A stretch of 64,000 nt of DNA from Gemmatimonadota bacterium (GTDB lineage Bacteria; Gemmatimonadota; Gemmatimonadetes; Longimicrobiales; Gaopeijiaceae): NCBI GenBank assembly GCA_040882465.1, contig JBBEBG010000037.1:1-64000 (forward strand), given 5' to 3'. Made by a program: the position numbers and the translations under genes. The notes beneath the pieces were generated by a model. It searched no databases. It was not told the origin of the DNA and saw only the letters and a program-made list of their open reading frames with translations. Shown here piece by piece: positions 15,368 to 24,480 of this stretch. Position 1 is the stretch's first letter. Each line of letters begins with the position of its first letter.

Positions 15368-16627
15368 CGACGCGAGCATCGCCCGGTAGGCCGCGACCGT
15401 CCCCTGGGCGGTTCGGGCCCAGGAAAATTCCTTCGCGCGCTCCAGACCCTTCACGGACATCTCTGTCGCCAGGCGGTCGTCCGCGAGGACCTTCCTCAGC
15501 GCGGCCGCGAGACCCGCCTCGTCTCGGGGTTCCACCAAGATCGCCGCGGATCCCACGACTTCGGGAATCGAACCGGCCGTGGAGGTCACCACCGCGGTTC
15601 CGCAACACATCGCTTCCAATGGGGGGAGTCCGAACCCTTCATAGAGAGAAGGATAAGCGAAGGCGCGAGCACCGGAATAAATCGCGCTGAGCTCTGCGTC
15701 AGGGACGTAACCCGTGAGCACGATCCGCTCACGAAGGTCGGGCCGCTCGCCGATCAGCTCGAAAAGCGGTTGTGACTTCCATCCCGTCGGACCCACCAGG
15801 GCGAGCAGAAGCCCGTCGTTTCCCGGTTCGCCGGCGATCGCAAAAAAGGCGCGGAGGAGCGCCGGGAGGTTCTTCCGTGGCTCGAGGGTGCAGAGACTGA
15901 GGAGGTAGTCCCGCCCGGCGAGCCCGTAACGGGCGAGAATGGCCGTGCGCTCCGGGCCGTCGGAAGAGGGTCGGAAGACGCGGGGGTCGGCGGCGAAGGG
16001 GGTCACGAACGCGCGATCATTGGGGAAGCCGAGAATTCGGCAGGCGTCGGCTTTAGTGCATTCGGAGTTACAGATGATCCAATCCGACCCGGGTTCGAGG
16101 CTCCGCGTCATCGCCTGGTGTTCGACCACGAATCGCTCTTCAGCGAGCTCCGGAAAGAGGACCGGGACCATGTCATGAATCGTGACGATGCGGAGCGCCC
16201 CTGGGACCCGATCCCTCGATCGAAGCGGGTGTTTGAGGGAATGGACGATTTCGAACGCGCCGGGAAGTGCTCGCGGACGCGCGAGTCGGTTAGTGAGGGC
16301 TAACTCCGCAACGATCCGCTTTCCTTCCGGGGCGTCGCGGTTGACGGATTCGAGCGAGTCCACCAAACGCACCGACGCGCCCAGGTCCGTTCCCGGTGCG
16401 TCCCACGCGGAAACCATGCGGGCGCCGAGCTGGCCGGCTACGGAGCGGTCGTAGCGCGCGAGCTGGACTTCGGCGACGTAGGATTCGAGTGCGGCGAAGC
16501 CCAGGTCGAGGTCATTCCGGCGAAGGAGCTCATCCACGAGAAACTCGGTGGCCCGAAAGATGCCTGTGCGGGTTTCCGCAGACCCGTGCGCGAGCCCCAG
16601 GTTCGAGACGTCGAGGAGAACTTTCAA
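15362..16627 (-). CDS. Glycosyltransferase family 1/4
   Basis: This ~421-residue GT-B glycosyltransferase has a long N-terminal acceptor domain (with IVTIHDMVPVLFPEL) and a donor domain with YLLSLCTLEPRKNLPALLRAF, VLTGYVPDAELSAIYSGARAFAYPS and EGFGLPPLEAMCCGTAVVTS. This is the mannosyl/rhamnosyl-transferase-like pattern. The TTG at 16627 overlaps the upstream stop as TTGA, giving tight coupling to the nucleotidyltransferase-like gene. Its stop shares the palindrome TCATGA with the stop of the converging plus-strand glycosyltransferase. Specificity cannot be read from sequence. Confidence 0.82.
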   Translation of the reverse strand: MKVLLDVSNLGLAHGSAETRTGIFRATEFLVDELLRRNDLDLGFAALESYVAEVQLARYDRSVAGQLGARMVSAWDAPGTDLGASVRLVDSLESVNRDAPEGKRIVAELALTNRLARPRALPGAFEIVHSLKHPLRSRDRVPGALRIVTIHDMVPVLFPELAEERFVVEHQAMTRSLEPGSDWIICNSECTKADACRILGFPNDRAFVTPFAADPRVFRPSSDGPERTAILARYGLAGRDYLLSLCTLEPRKNLPALLRAFFAIAGEPGNDGLLLALVGPTGWKSQPLFELIGERPDLRERIVLTGYVPDAELSAIYSGARAFAYPSLYEGFGLPPLEAMCCGTAVVTSTAGSIPEVVGSAAILVEPRDEAGLAAALRKVLADDRLATEMSVKGLERAKEFSWARTAQGTVAAYRAMLASS

Positions 16628-17955
16628 CCCGTCCCACCCGGGGTGTGGTCCTCGGGGTCTTGGCCCCAAAAGTGTCGGGTACCCGAACCGGCCACGGAAG
16701 CTCTCCCGAAGCGCCCGGCGGTCTCGGTCCAGAGCTGGTACGCGGCCATCTTGAGCAGACGTCCCAGCCCCCCGTTAGAGATCTCCTCCCCCTCCTCGGG
16801 TGACTCCTTTCCTTCCCAGACCCACTCCAGTGGATCGGCCCTTCTCGCGGCGAGCTCACGCAGTCTGGCGCCCCGCAATGTCCATGACGGAAGGAGCCAG
16901 AACCGAAACAAGTCTTGGGCTGCGACCACACCCTGGGACTTCGCAAATAGGAGGTGTTCCACGGGACGCGCGAGCTCGGTGCCGCGGCGGGAGGCCGGTG
17001 GGAGGCCGCGGCCGTTCGCGGCCCAGTCGGGAACCGGGGTCGAAAGGAGGAGGTTCGCGAGGCGGAGAGAGACCGCGAGCGCGACGCCCAGGTTTCCCGC
17101 TTCGCCCCGGTTTCGGAGGTAGTCCCAGTCCAGCTCTGTGAACGCCGCGATGACCCGGTCCAGATCCACGATTCGGCTGAGTCGCCTGCACCCCTCCTGT
17201 TCGATCTGGCTCACGAGGTGGAGGACCATGTCCTCGGGGGAGGGGACAAGCATCGGGGCGCCACCCGACGGGTGGATCTCCGTCGCCCGTTGGAAGAAGC
17301 GGACGGGGTCCAACGCGCAGGGCGCCCCGGGGCGGGTCAGCCCCTGATGCGCCTCGACGATGAAGCCGTTGGGGTGGGTGACGACGTGGTGGTAATGATG
17401 CTCCTCGATCCCCTCCCTGGCTGCCGCCGAATACTCGCTCGAGTAACCCAGCGTGGAGAGCGTCGAAAGGAGGGGCGTCATGTCCTCCGCGTGGACCAGG
17501 AGGTCCAGGTCTCCCATCCATCGCTCCAGCGGGTGGTCGTAGGCCATATGCCGTAGCGCCCCGCCCTTCAGGACGATGGGGTGAGTCCCCGCCGATCGGA
17601 GGGCCGTGAGGATCCGGTCCTGCTCCAGCTCCCAGAGCGTGGCCTGCTTCCGGAGGAGTGGGAGCGGCTCGAAGAGGGCGGCCCAACCCGATTCCGCCGC
17701 CGGCTCCGTCGAGCGGGCGTCCAGGAGCCTCTTGAGGACGAGACCCCGGACGCCGTGCCGGGCGCACTCCGCGAGAAAGGCCTGGGCGGTCGAGGTCTCG
17801 GTCAGGCCTTCAATGTCGAGGAGGGCCAAGTGATCCGGCGCGTCACGGCGACAGAGCCGGGCGATCAATAGCTGAATCGGCCCCGGCGAAGTGGGTTCTG
17901 AGCGCAGAATTTCCTCGGGATCAGGGATGAGGAGGGCCAGCGCGGCGGGGGCCAC
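16624..17955 (-). CDS. NTP_transf_5-type nucleotidyltransferase family protein
   Basis: This 443-residue protein fits the 'nucleotidyltransferase family protein' group (PF14907). It has VLKGGALRHMAYDHPLERWMGDLDLLV, with K130-G131 and the G148-D149-L150-D151 metal-binding pair of the Pol-beta fold. The histidine-rich EEHHYHHVV and the E-D-M-V-L-H-L stretch are also typical of this family. Such proteins recur beside PqqD and HprK-related genes, in lasso clusters and in exopolysaccharide loci. The reaction is undefined; nucleotidylation of a peptide or sugar is the likely chemistry. It forms a two-gene unit with the downstream glycosyltransferase, converging on the PqqD operon. Confidence 0.75.
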   Translation of the reverse strand: MAPAALALLIPDPEEILRSEPTSPGPIQLLIARLCRRDAPDHLALLDIEGLTETSTAQAFLAECARHGVRGLVLKRLLDARSTEPAAESGWAALFEPLPLLRKQATLWELEQDRILTALRSAGTHPIVLKGGALRHMAYDHPLERWMGDLDLLVHAEDMTPLLSTLSTLGYSSEYSAAAREGIEEHHYHHVVTHPNGFIVEAHQGLTRPGAPCALDPVRFFQRATEIHPSGGAPMLVPSPEDMVLHLVSQIEQEGCRRLSRIVDLDRVIAAFTELDWDYLRNRGEAGNLGVALAVSLRLANLLLSTPVPDWAANGRGLPPASRRGTELARPVEHLLFAKSQGVVAAQDLFRFWLLPSWTLRGARLRELAARRADPLEWVWEGKESPEEGEEISNGGLGRLLKMAAYQLWTETAGRFGRASVAGSGTRHFWGQDPEDHTPGGTG

Positions 17956-18204
17956 GCGCGTACAATTGAATCGTGGCGTCCTCAGGTAACGAGATAAAAG
18001 CTAATCCGGGGACGTTGGACGCCACAACGGCGGCCGAAGCGCCGCGACGCCGGCCCGGGCCTGTCCCTGTAGGAGATTTCCCCACATCCGAATCCGGCGA
18101 TTCCCGACTGCCGGAGCCCCTCCGCCGGACGCACTTTCAATCTACCGGCCGAGAGCAGTGTGGAGGTCTGTTCCAGGCGGGCCACGCGAACGGAGGGCAA
18201 TCTG

Positions 18205-19020
18205 ATGAGAATTGCGAGACCGATCACTGGAGGGGCCCTGCTCGCGCTCTTCCTCAGCGCGGGAATCGCCGCTGAAGCGCAGCAGAACCCGCTCGCTCGC
18301 CAGCAGCCGAAGGGTCTGGGCGTCAGCCCGACCTTCGAGGGCTGGTTCCCGAATCCTGACGGGACCTTCACCCTCTCCTTCGGCTACCTCAATCGCAACA
18401 CCGAGGAAATCGTCGAGATCCCAGTGGGGCCGGGCAACTTTGTCGAACCGGGCGAGGTGGATCAGGGGCAGCCCACCTACTTCACCCCCCGCCGCCACTA
18501 TGGCGTGTTCGCGGTGAAGGTGCCGGCGGACTTCGGGCCCGATGACCGGGTGACCTGGACGCTCGAGGTCCACGGCGAACGGTATTCGATCCCCGGAGGC
18601 CTCCTGGGCAGCTATCAGACCGACAACCTTCACGCCTCCGGGACGAATAAGCGCCCACCCGTCGTGGTGCTCGAGGACGAGGGCGTGGAGTCCCGCGGTC
18701 CGGCCGGGGCTTGGGTCGGTCCACTTCGGGCCCGGGCCGGGGAGCCTCTTCCCCTCGACGTGACCTCCTGGGATGAAGACGGCAAGGCCGTCACCCTCCG
18801 CTGGTTCAAGTACCGGGGACCAGGCGAGGTCACCTTCGCGAACCCGGAGCTGCCGATCGAGGAAGGGAACGAGCAGGCGGCCACGACCGCCGTCTTCAGC
18901 GTGGAAGGCGAATATGTCCTCTACGTGCGCGCCGACCACAGCGAGACGCCGGTCTCCGCCGCCGGACTGGAGCAGTGCTGCTGGACCAACGGATATGTCA
19001 GAGTCAACGTCACCCGCTAA
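18205..19020 (+). CDS. Secreted protein preceding cytochrome/copper proteins
   Basis: This 271-residue exported protein has a clear signal peptide (MRIARPITGGALLALFLSAGIAAEAQQ) following GGAGGG. The mature part has beta-rich segments, including FTLSFGYLNRNTEEIVEIPVG near the start and a C-terminal Ig-like region (DVTSWDEDGKAVTLRWFKYRGPGEVTF) ending in a Cys-Cys pair. I do not recognise a named family. It lies 35 bases before the first cytochrome/copper protein and is probably co-transcribed with it, suggesting a periplasmic accessory role. The ATG at 18205 is chosen because the signal peptide starts there. Confidence 0.7.
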   Translation: MRIARPITGGALLALFLSAGIAAEAQQNPLARQQPKGLGVSPTFEGWFPNPDGTFTLSFGYLNRNTEEIVEIPVGPGNFVEPGEVDQGQPTYFTPRRHYGVFAVKVPADFGPDDRVTWTLEVHGERYSIPGGLLGSYQTDNLHASGTNKRPPVVVLEDEGVESRGPAGAWVGPLRARAGEPLPLDVTSWDEDGKAVTLRWFKYRGPGEVTFANPELPIEEGNEQAATTAVFSVEGEYVLYVRADHSETPVSAAGLEQCCWTNGYVRVNVTR

Positions 19021-19055
19021 CCGAACCACGCCGTCCAACGAGGAGGAAACGCAAC

Positions 19056-20390
19056 ATGGACCGGATGAACCAGAGCGAAGCGGCGAGGCGGTGGGCGCGG
19101 TGGCTCGGAGCGGCTGTCGTTGTCGCGATTGCCCTTCCCGCACACGTGCATGCCCTAACGAGCAACGGCCCGGGGGACGATGAAGTTCCGACCTTCAGTC
19201 GGGACATCGCGCCGATCCTCCAGGCGAATTGCCAGGAGTGCCACCAGCCCGGCTCGATCGCGCCGATGTCGCTTCTCACCTACGATGAGGTGCGCCCCTG
19301 GGCGCCCCTGATTCGGGTGCGGGTTTCCGAGCGAATCATGCCGCCCTGGCATGTGAATCCGTATCTCGGGATCCAGGAATTCAAGAACGATGTGTCGCTC
19401 TCGGAGGAGGAGATCGCGACGATCGTGGCATGGGTGGACGGGGGAGCTCCAGAGGGCGACCCGGCCGATCTCCCGGCTCCGGCGACCTTCGACACGGGCG
19501 AGGAGTATCGGATGCTCGATGTCTTCGGCCCCCCGGACCTCGTCGTGAAGACGACCCCATTCACGGTCCCCGCGAACGGAAATGACCAGTGGTGGAGGCC
19601 GGTGGTGTCCACCGGGCTCACGGAGGACCGGTGGGTTCGGGCCGTCGAGGTCCTCCCCGCGTTCCCTGCGGGCCGCACGGTGACGCACCACGTCCTCGCC
19701 ACCGCGGTACAGCAGCACAACCTGGGCGGCCTCCTGACCGAGTGGGCAATCGGCAAGGTGGGCGAAGTCTACGCCGAAGGGACCGGGAAGCTGCTCCAGG
19801 CCGGCTCCGAGGTCGAGTTCGAGATCCACTATTACCCGTCGGGGACCGAGGTCGTGGACGATCAGGTCTCGCTCGGCATCTGGCTCTATCCCGAAGGCTA
19901 CGTGCCGGAATACGAGACGACGCTGAGGATCTTCAATGTGGCTCCGCAGAACACGCTCGAGATCCCGCCCCACTCGACGGTGATGTTTCAGAACGAGTTC
20001 GTGATGCGGAACCCGGTTCGGATCCAGAGCTTCCAGCCGCACATGCACCTGCGGGGGAAGGGGATGTCCATGGAAGCGATCTATCCGAATGGACGGAAGG
20101 AGTTGCTGAGCATCGTGGACAACTTCCAGTTCAACTGGCACAACAACTACATCTACGCGGACGATGCGGCGCCGCTGCTCCCCACGGGGACGGTGCTCAA
20201 GTTCACGACCTGGTTCGACAACACCGAGAATCACCCTTCGAACCCGCATCCGGGAGACTTCGTGACCTGGGGTGACCGGGCCGCGGACGAGATGGGACAT
20301 GCCTGGGTCGGTGTGACGAATCTCACGGAGGAAGAGTTCGAACGGCTGGTGAGGGAGAGAGAGGCAATCCAGAGCGTGGCTGGGTTCTAA
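19056..20390 (+). CDS. Cytochrome c fused to PHM-like copper domain (1)
   Basis: This 444-residue periplasmic protein has a signal peptide and a single c-type heme site, C59-x-x-C62-H63, in a short cytochrome domain with distal candidate Met in IAPMSLL and RIMPPWHV. The C-terminal ~270 residues resemble copper type II ascorbate-dependent monooxygenases (peptidylglycine hydroxylase fold): a His-His pair in RTVTHHVLATAV, the H-M-H motif in FQPHMHLRGKGM and further His in NWHNNYIY. This suggests a copper centre fed electrons through heme, but the substrate is unknown. AGGAGG precedes the ATG. A strong terminator follows, separating it from its paralogue. Confidence 0.75.
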   Translation: MDRMNQSEAARRWARWLGAAVVVAIALPAHVHALTSNGPGDDEVPTFSRDIAPILQANCQECHQPGSIAPMSLLTYDEVRPWAPLIRVRVSERIMPPWHVNPYLGIQEFKNDVSLSEEEIATIVAWVDGGAPEGDPADLPAPATFDTGEEYRMLDVFGPPDLVVKTTPFTVPANGNDQWWRPVVSTGLTEDRWVRAVEVLPAFPAGRTVTHHVLATAVQQHNLGGLLTEWAIGKVGEVYAEGTGKLLQAGSEVEFEIHYYPSGTEVVDDQVSLGIWLYPEGYVPEYETTLRIFNVAPQNTLEIPPHSTVMFQNEFVMRNPVRIQSFQPHMHLRGKGMSMEAIYPNGRKELLSIVDNFQFNWHNNYIYADDAAPLLPTGTVLKFTTWFDNTENHPSNPHPGDFVTWGDRAADEMGHAWVGVTNLTEEEFERLVREREAIQSVAGF

Positions 20391-20427
20391 GCGGTACGCC
20401 CACTCATCCCTCACCTAGTCCTGCCGG

Positions 20428-20470
20428 AAGGTGCGGGGGGGGCCCCGGCCCCCCCGGGCACCTTTCTTCT
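20428..20470 (+). terminator. Rho-independent terminator
   Basis: The arms AAGGTGC and GCACCTT close a G/C-rich hairpin (GGGGGGGCCCC opposite CCCCCCGGG-type sequence), followed by the T-rich tail TTCTTCTT. It lies 37 bases after the first cytochrome/copper gene and before the promoter region of the second. Confidence 0.8.
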
Positions 20471-20568
20471 TGCAGAACCCCGCCCCGCGTCCGTAGATTT
20501 CCCGCAAGTGTGTAAGTAGGCCCCCTCAGTATGGACCCCCAGGTCCACGCCCTTCGGGAGGGTGCGAC

Positions 20569-21933
20569 ATGCCAGCGACGAATTTCGCGGAAACCCCAGT
20601 TCTCCGGCGCACGATGGCGGCCCTCCTCCTTGCCGTGGCGGCGAGCCCCAGCGTCGGAGCTCAACAGCAGGTGGCTTCGGCCACGCGCGCCGCGGGAGAA
20701 TCCAGGGCGGCCCCGACCTTCTACGCCGACGTCCTTCCGATCCTCCAGGAGAACTGCCAGGCGTGCCATCAGCCCGAGGGGCTCAACATGGGTGGGATGG
20801 TCGCGCCGATGTCGCTGGTCACCTATGAAGAGGCGCGGCCCTGGGCTCCCATGATCGCGCGTGCCGTGGCCGAGGGGCGCATGCCACCCTGGTCCGCGGC
20901 GGAGATGCATCGTGGGACCTTCACCGAGGAGCGGATTCTCACGGACGAGGAAAAGGCGACGATCCTCGCCTGGGCGGAAAGTGGCGCCCCGGCCGGGAAT
21001 GCCGCGGATGCGCCTCCTCCGCCCGAGTTTCTGACGCGCGCGCAAGCGGGGGCGGGCGGATGGTTCCTCGGGGAGCCCGACCTGATCCTCGAGTTCGCCG
21101 AGCCGTATTGCCTGAGCGACGAGGATCAGGACATCTACGTGAACCTCCCGGTGCAGATCACGGCGGAGATGCTTCCGGAGGACCGCTGGCTCCATTCCGT
21201 GGAGTACAGGAATGGCCCGGCCGTGCACCACATCATCTCGTCGGTCGGCGGCCTGGTTCCCGGGATGTCGCCGCATATCTGGGAGAACGGGCGAGGACGG
21301 CTCTTCAGGGCGGGGCCCCGCCAGGTCATGTTCAACATGCATTTCAACAAGACGCCGGGACCCGGGACCGCCCTCTGCACGAACATCCAGGCAGGGATCA
21401 CCTTCAAGGAGCCCGGCGAGGTCATCACCTACGTCACCTCGGGTGCGGACCTGATGATGCGGGGAATCAACATTCCGGCCGGTGCGGAGAGCTACTCCTC
21501 CTCGATGGTCCACGAGTTCGAAGAGGATGTCGAGATTCTGAGCTTTATGCCGCACATGCACCTGCGCGGGAAAGCGGCTCTTTATGAGCTCGTCTACCCG
21601 GATGGGAGGATGGAGACGCTCCTGCACGTCCCGAAGTACGACTTCAACTGGCAGCACACCTACGAGTTCCGGGAACCGGTGCTCGCACCTGCGGGCTCGC
21701 GGCTGCGCTTCACCCTCTGGTGGGACAATTCGGAGACCAATCCCTACAACCCCGATCCCACGGCCAACGTGAGATGGGGACTGCCGACCTCGGCGGAAAT
21801 GTCACAGGGGTACATGAGCTACCGGAACCTCGACGAGCTGCACATCGTCGTCGGCGAGCCGATCCCGAACAACTTCCGCGAGGAGCCGGATCCCGCGGAC
21901 GGAGCGGATACGAACGGCGCCGCGAACGATTAG
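20569..21933 (+). CDS. Cytochrome c fused to PHM-like copper domain (2)
   Basis: This 454-residue paralogue of the preceding protein has a signal peptide, a heme site C63-x-x-C66-H67, MVAPMSLV, and MPPW at the end of the cytochrome part. The copper-monooxygenase-like domain keeps a His-His pair (GPAVHHIISSV), a His in FNMHFNKTPG and H-M-H in FMPHMHLRGKA. It differs from the first copy by a longer segment between the cytochrome and copper domains and by an acidic C-terminal tail. It has its own GGGAGG ribosome site and lies beyond a terminator, so it may be separately controlled. Substrate unknown. Confidence 0.75.
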   Translation: MPATNFAETPVLRRTMAALLLAVAASPSVGAQQQVASATRAAGESRAAPTFYADVLPILQENCQACHQPEGLNMGGMVAPMSLVTYEEARPWAPMIARAVAEGRMPPWSAAEMHRGTFTEERILTDEEKATILAWAESGAPAGNAADAPPPPEFLTRAQAGAGGWFLGEPDLILEFAEPYCLSDEDQDIYVNLPVQITAEMLPEDRWLHSVEYRNGPAVHHIISSVGGLVPGMSPHIWENGRGRLFRAGPRQVMFNMHFNKTPGPGTALCTNIQAGITFKEPGEVITYVTSGADLMMRGINIPAGAESYSSSMVHEFEEDVEILSFMPHMHLRGKAALYELVYPDGRMETLLHVPKYDFNWQHTYEFREPVLAPAGSRLRFTLWWDNSETNPYNPDPTANVRWGLPTSAEMSQGYMSYRNLDELHIVVGEPIPNNFREEPDPADGADTNGAAND

Positions 21934-22639
21934 TCGGCGCACCTACTGGTGAGAGGGGCTCGCCGGACGATCTTGCCCGGCGGCCCCACTGCGCGGAACG
22001 GGCCTCGGGCTTCCCAGGTTGAGTGGATGCCCGGGGCCCGTACGTGTTTCGCCGTGACCCGTTCGTGTCAGGCTCCCCGCGTGCATCGGGGGTAACCGGT
22101 GGTCCCGCTACGTTCGCTCCAGGGCGACCAGTCCGTCCAAGATTTTTCCTTTCTCTCGTAGTCACCCGCCCATCTTGTGCAGGTCTTCGGGTCCGAGCCC
22201 CGAGACTGCAGCTCCTCGAGTCGCGTGGCGGACCACCGGTGTTCGGGTGGCGAGGGTCCCTTCCCGCGATGTTGGCGCCATGACCCGAGGTGTTTGTCGT
22301 TCCTGTAAGCGGGAAAGGCGGCAAGGTAGGGCCGGTCAGACGCATTCGCAGCAGCGTAGTCGGTGGACCCGAAGTCCGATACGGAAGCAGAGGGAGCGGG
22401 GGCGAGTGCGGGATCGGGGAAAAAACGGTCGAGGGCCTCCAGGAATGGGAGGGTCCTCGGCGGCCGTCCCAGGCGCGAGCAATTCCCCCTTGGAACGAGC
22501 ATCGGGCCCGCCACGTCGGAGTTCTCGGCGCGATCGGTTTCCTCGAGCACCCCAGCGGCACGGGGGTTGCCTCTTTTCGATGTCGCAAGCCGGATATCAT
22601 GGGTAGCGGATCACTTCATTTCGCAACAAGGAGGAATCC
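21934..22639. other. Intergenic region, no gene seen
   Basis: About 700 bases without a supported gene. The open frames on both strands lack coding character and ribosome sites. No tRNA, riboswitch or repeat was recognised. The last ~40 bases supply the AAGGAGGA ribosome site and presumably the promoter of the DUF1328 gene. Confidence 0.5.
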
Positions 22640-22813
22640 ATGCCCGGCTGGGCATTGACATTTTTTATTCTCGCGATCGTGGCTGCGATCTTGGGTTTTT
22701 CCGGCATCGCCGGGGCCGCCGCGGGAATAGCGCAGCTCCTGTTCTACATATTTCTCATTCTCCTCGTCGTTTCCTTCGTCGCTCGGGCCTTGAAGGGACG
22801 GTCGCCAGTGTAA
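22640..22813 (+). CDS. DUF1328 small membrane protein
   Basis: This 57-residue protein matches the DUF1328/YtjA family: [20 protein letters not shown], then [26 protein letters not shown] and a short basic tail. It has two transmembrane helices. Family members are small inner-membrane proteins, in several bacteria induced by stress, with no known biochemical role. The start is fixed by an ideal AAGGAGGA ribosome site six bases upstream. It is monocistronic or loosely grouped with the rhodanese gene downstream. Confidence 0.9.
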   Translation: MPGWALTFFILAIVAAILGFSGIAGAAAGIAQLLFYIFLILLVVSFVARALKGRSPV

Positions 22814-22943
22814 CCGGGAAGATCGGACTTCCCGCGAAAAGGCGAGAGGGCGGGGGATGACCTGACTTGGGCCCAGCGCTGCCGTGTTCGGCCAGGGCAG
22901 GTCCCTGCATCGCGCGCGCCCCAATCAAAGGAGCACGAGGGCC

Positions 22944-23315
22944 ATGCGAAAGGTCACGACGGACGAATTGGCGGACATGCTCCAGAAGTCCGAAACCTGG
23001 GTGTTCAACGTACTCGCGCCGAAAGAGTTCGAGCGGGGGCACATTCCGGGAACCGAGAACATCCCGATCGGCGGATCAGACTTCCTGGCGCAGGCGAGAG
23101 CTGTCGTTCCCGATGAGGATACGCCGGTCGTCGTTTATTGCGCTGGGCCGGAGTGCAAGGCATCCGCGCGCGCGGCCAACGCACTGGCCGAGGCGGGATA
23201 CATGGAGGTGTACGCATACGAAGGTGGCATGAAGGAGTGGATCGCCGCCGGAAACGAAGTCGAGACGGGAGAACGCACTGTCGCTCGACGATCGCACCGC
23301 GAGGGAGCTCCGTAA
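22944..23315 (+). CDS. Rhodanese-like sulfurtransferase
   Basis: This ~123-residue single-domain rhodanese shows FNVLAPKEFERGHIPGTENIPIG, the active-site loop VVYCAGPECKAS with the catalytic Cys in YCAG, and EGGMKEWIAAG at the end. Such proteins transfer sulfane sulfur or act in sulfide and cyanide detoxification. The ATG at 22944 follows AAAGGAG. The rhodanese fold is complete, but the tail after GNEVETG is low-complexity. In the +1 frame the DNA continues as a plausible coding segment to 23424 (see findings), so a frameshift may have removed a C-terminal extension. Confidence 0.85.
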   Translation: MRKVTTDELADMLQKSETWVFNVLAPKEFERGHIPGTENIPIGGSDFLAQARAVVPDEDTPVVVYCAGPECKASARAANALAEAGYMEVYAYEGGMKEWIAAGNEVETGERTVARRSHREGAP

Positions 23316-23384
23316 CATCGCCGGCGATCTGGTGAGCGGCGGTCGAAGTCGGATGAAGAAGGGCGAGCTCGAGGGGGCTCTCCA

Positions 23385-24386
23385 CTACCTCCGGTACCAG
23401 GACTCCCGAAGGAATCGGCCGTGAATAAGCCCTGCGATCTTGGCTCGGCCCGGTCCAGACGGATGCACGCCGTCCTCGATGTAGTCCTCTTCGTCGTAGC
23501 AGAGCCCGGATGCATTAGATCCACCCGAAACGCACGAAGGAGCCCAGAGATAGGGTCCCCAGCCGTACCACACCCCTTCCACCTGAGGATTGCCGGCCAG
23601 CCAGCGGTTCAGGGCGTGGCCCTCTTCGTAGCTCAGAGGCTCGCCCCGCCCCGGATTCCCCGCGAATCCTCCAAAGCTTCGGGAGGCCGTATACACTGCG
23701 ACGACGCTGGGAAACCAGTCTGGCACGCGCTCGGAGAAGTCGCTCAGATGCTCGTGAAAGGCGTTGAAGTCGCTTCCGGCATCGGGATAGGTCGGGAGGG
23801 GCACCCCGCCCGGTCCGGTCGTAAACTGGTTCGCCGCTTTGTGATAGAGGACCCTCACCTGGTCGGGTCGCACGCCCGCCGCGGGAAGCCGCACCTCGAG
23901 GCACGCTTCCCAAAGGACTTCGTCGAAGTCCGGATCTATCCAGCGCTCGATCGCGTGCCCCCCGCGCGCGCAGTCCACGACCCGCACGGCGGGGTTCACC
24001 TCGTCGGCCCAGTCCGTATCGAGAAGGGCCTTGTACGCCTGACACTCCTGGGTCGCGTTGCTCATGCCGATGCATACCACGCCGATGATGCCGTCCACGG
24101 GGGTGACAGAGGGCTCATCACGTGTGACGAGCCGAAGGGGAAGGCCCTTGTAACTTCCGGGAGTGTGTGCGCCGTCGTCGCCTCGATCGAGGGGGAAGGG
24201 TTCGGAGACGTCAGGTCCGGGAGGGAATGGGGAGCTATTTTCGGCCGAGGTGGACGATTCGCAGCCGATCAGCAATACGCCGACCGCGAAGATAAGCCCG
24301 AGCGATACGAATCCCGGGGCATCGCCGAATCTGTGGTGCTCCTTGGGCCCGGCGTCCATCGGCGTCCTCCCAGTGGCTGCCTTCAT
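23385..24386 (-). CDS. SGNH-hydrolase-like lipoprotein
   Basis: This 333-residue protein has a lipoprotein signal (FAVGVLLIGC) and an acidic, Ser/Pro-rich linker. The catalytic part resembles SGNH/GDSL esterases: block I is probably GVVCIGMSNATQ, and the C-terminal DGVHPSGPGRAKIA is the classic block V with Asp and His of the triad. The substrate is unknown; deacetylation of surface carbohydrate is common for this fold. The open frame may begin a little later than 24386, but an ATG at 24357 would also precede the hydrophobic segment. It converges with the rhodanese region and overlaps its possible extension. Confidence 0.65.
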   Translation of the reverse strand: MKAATGRTPMDAGPKEHHRFGDAPGFVSLGLIFAVGVLLIGCESSTSAENSSPFPPGPDVSEPFPLDRGDDGAHTPGSYKGLPLRLVTRDEPSVTPVDGIIGVVCIGMSNATQECQAYKALLDTDWADEVNPAVRVVDCARGGHAIERWIDPDFDEVLWEACLEVRLPAAGVRPDQVRVLYHKAANQFTTGPGGVPLPTYPDAGSDFNAFHEHLSDFSERVPDWFPSVVAVYTASRSFGGFAGNPGRGEPLSYEEGHALNRWLAGNPQVEGVWYGWGPYLWAPSCVSGGSNASGLCYDEEDYIEDGVHPSGPGRAKIAGLIHGRFLRESWYRR

Positions 24387-24480
24387 AACCGGTTAGACCG
24401 ATCCGGGTCCGGAGCCGTTGCCCGAGCATGACAGAGGAGGCCGACGTTTTCCGCGCGCGCCGATGTCCCCGCCGCGCGTC

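Noticed and set aside
21934-22639. Hidden gene or riboswitch in the 700-base gap
   Set aside because: No frame shows domain-like sequence with a ribosome site, and I could not recognise a riboswitch fold by eye.
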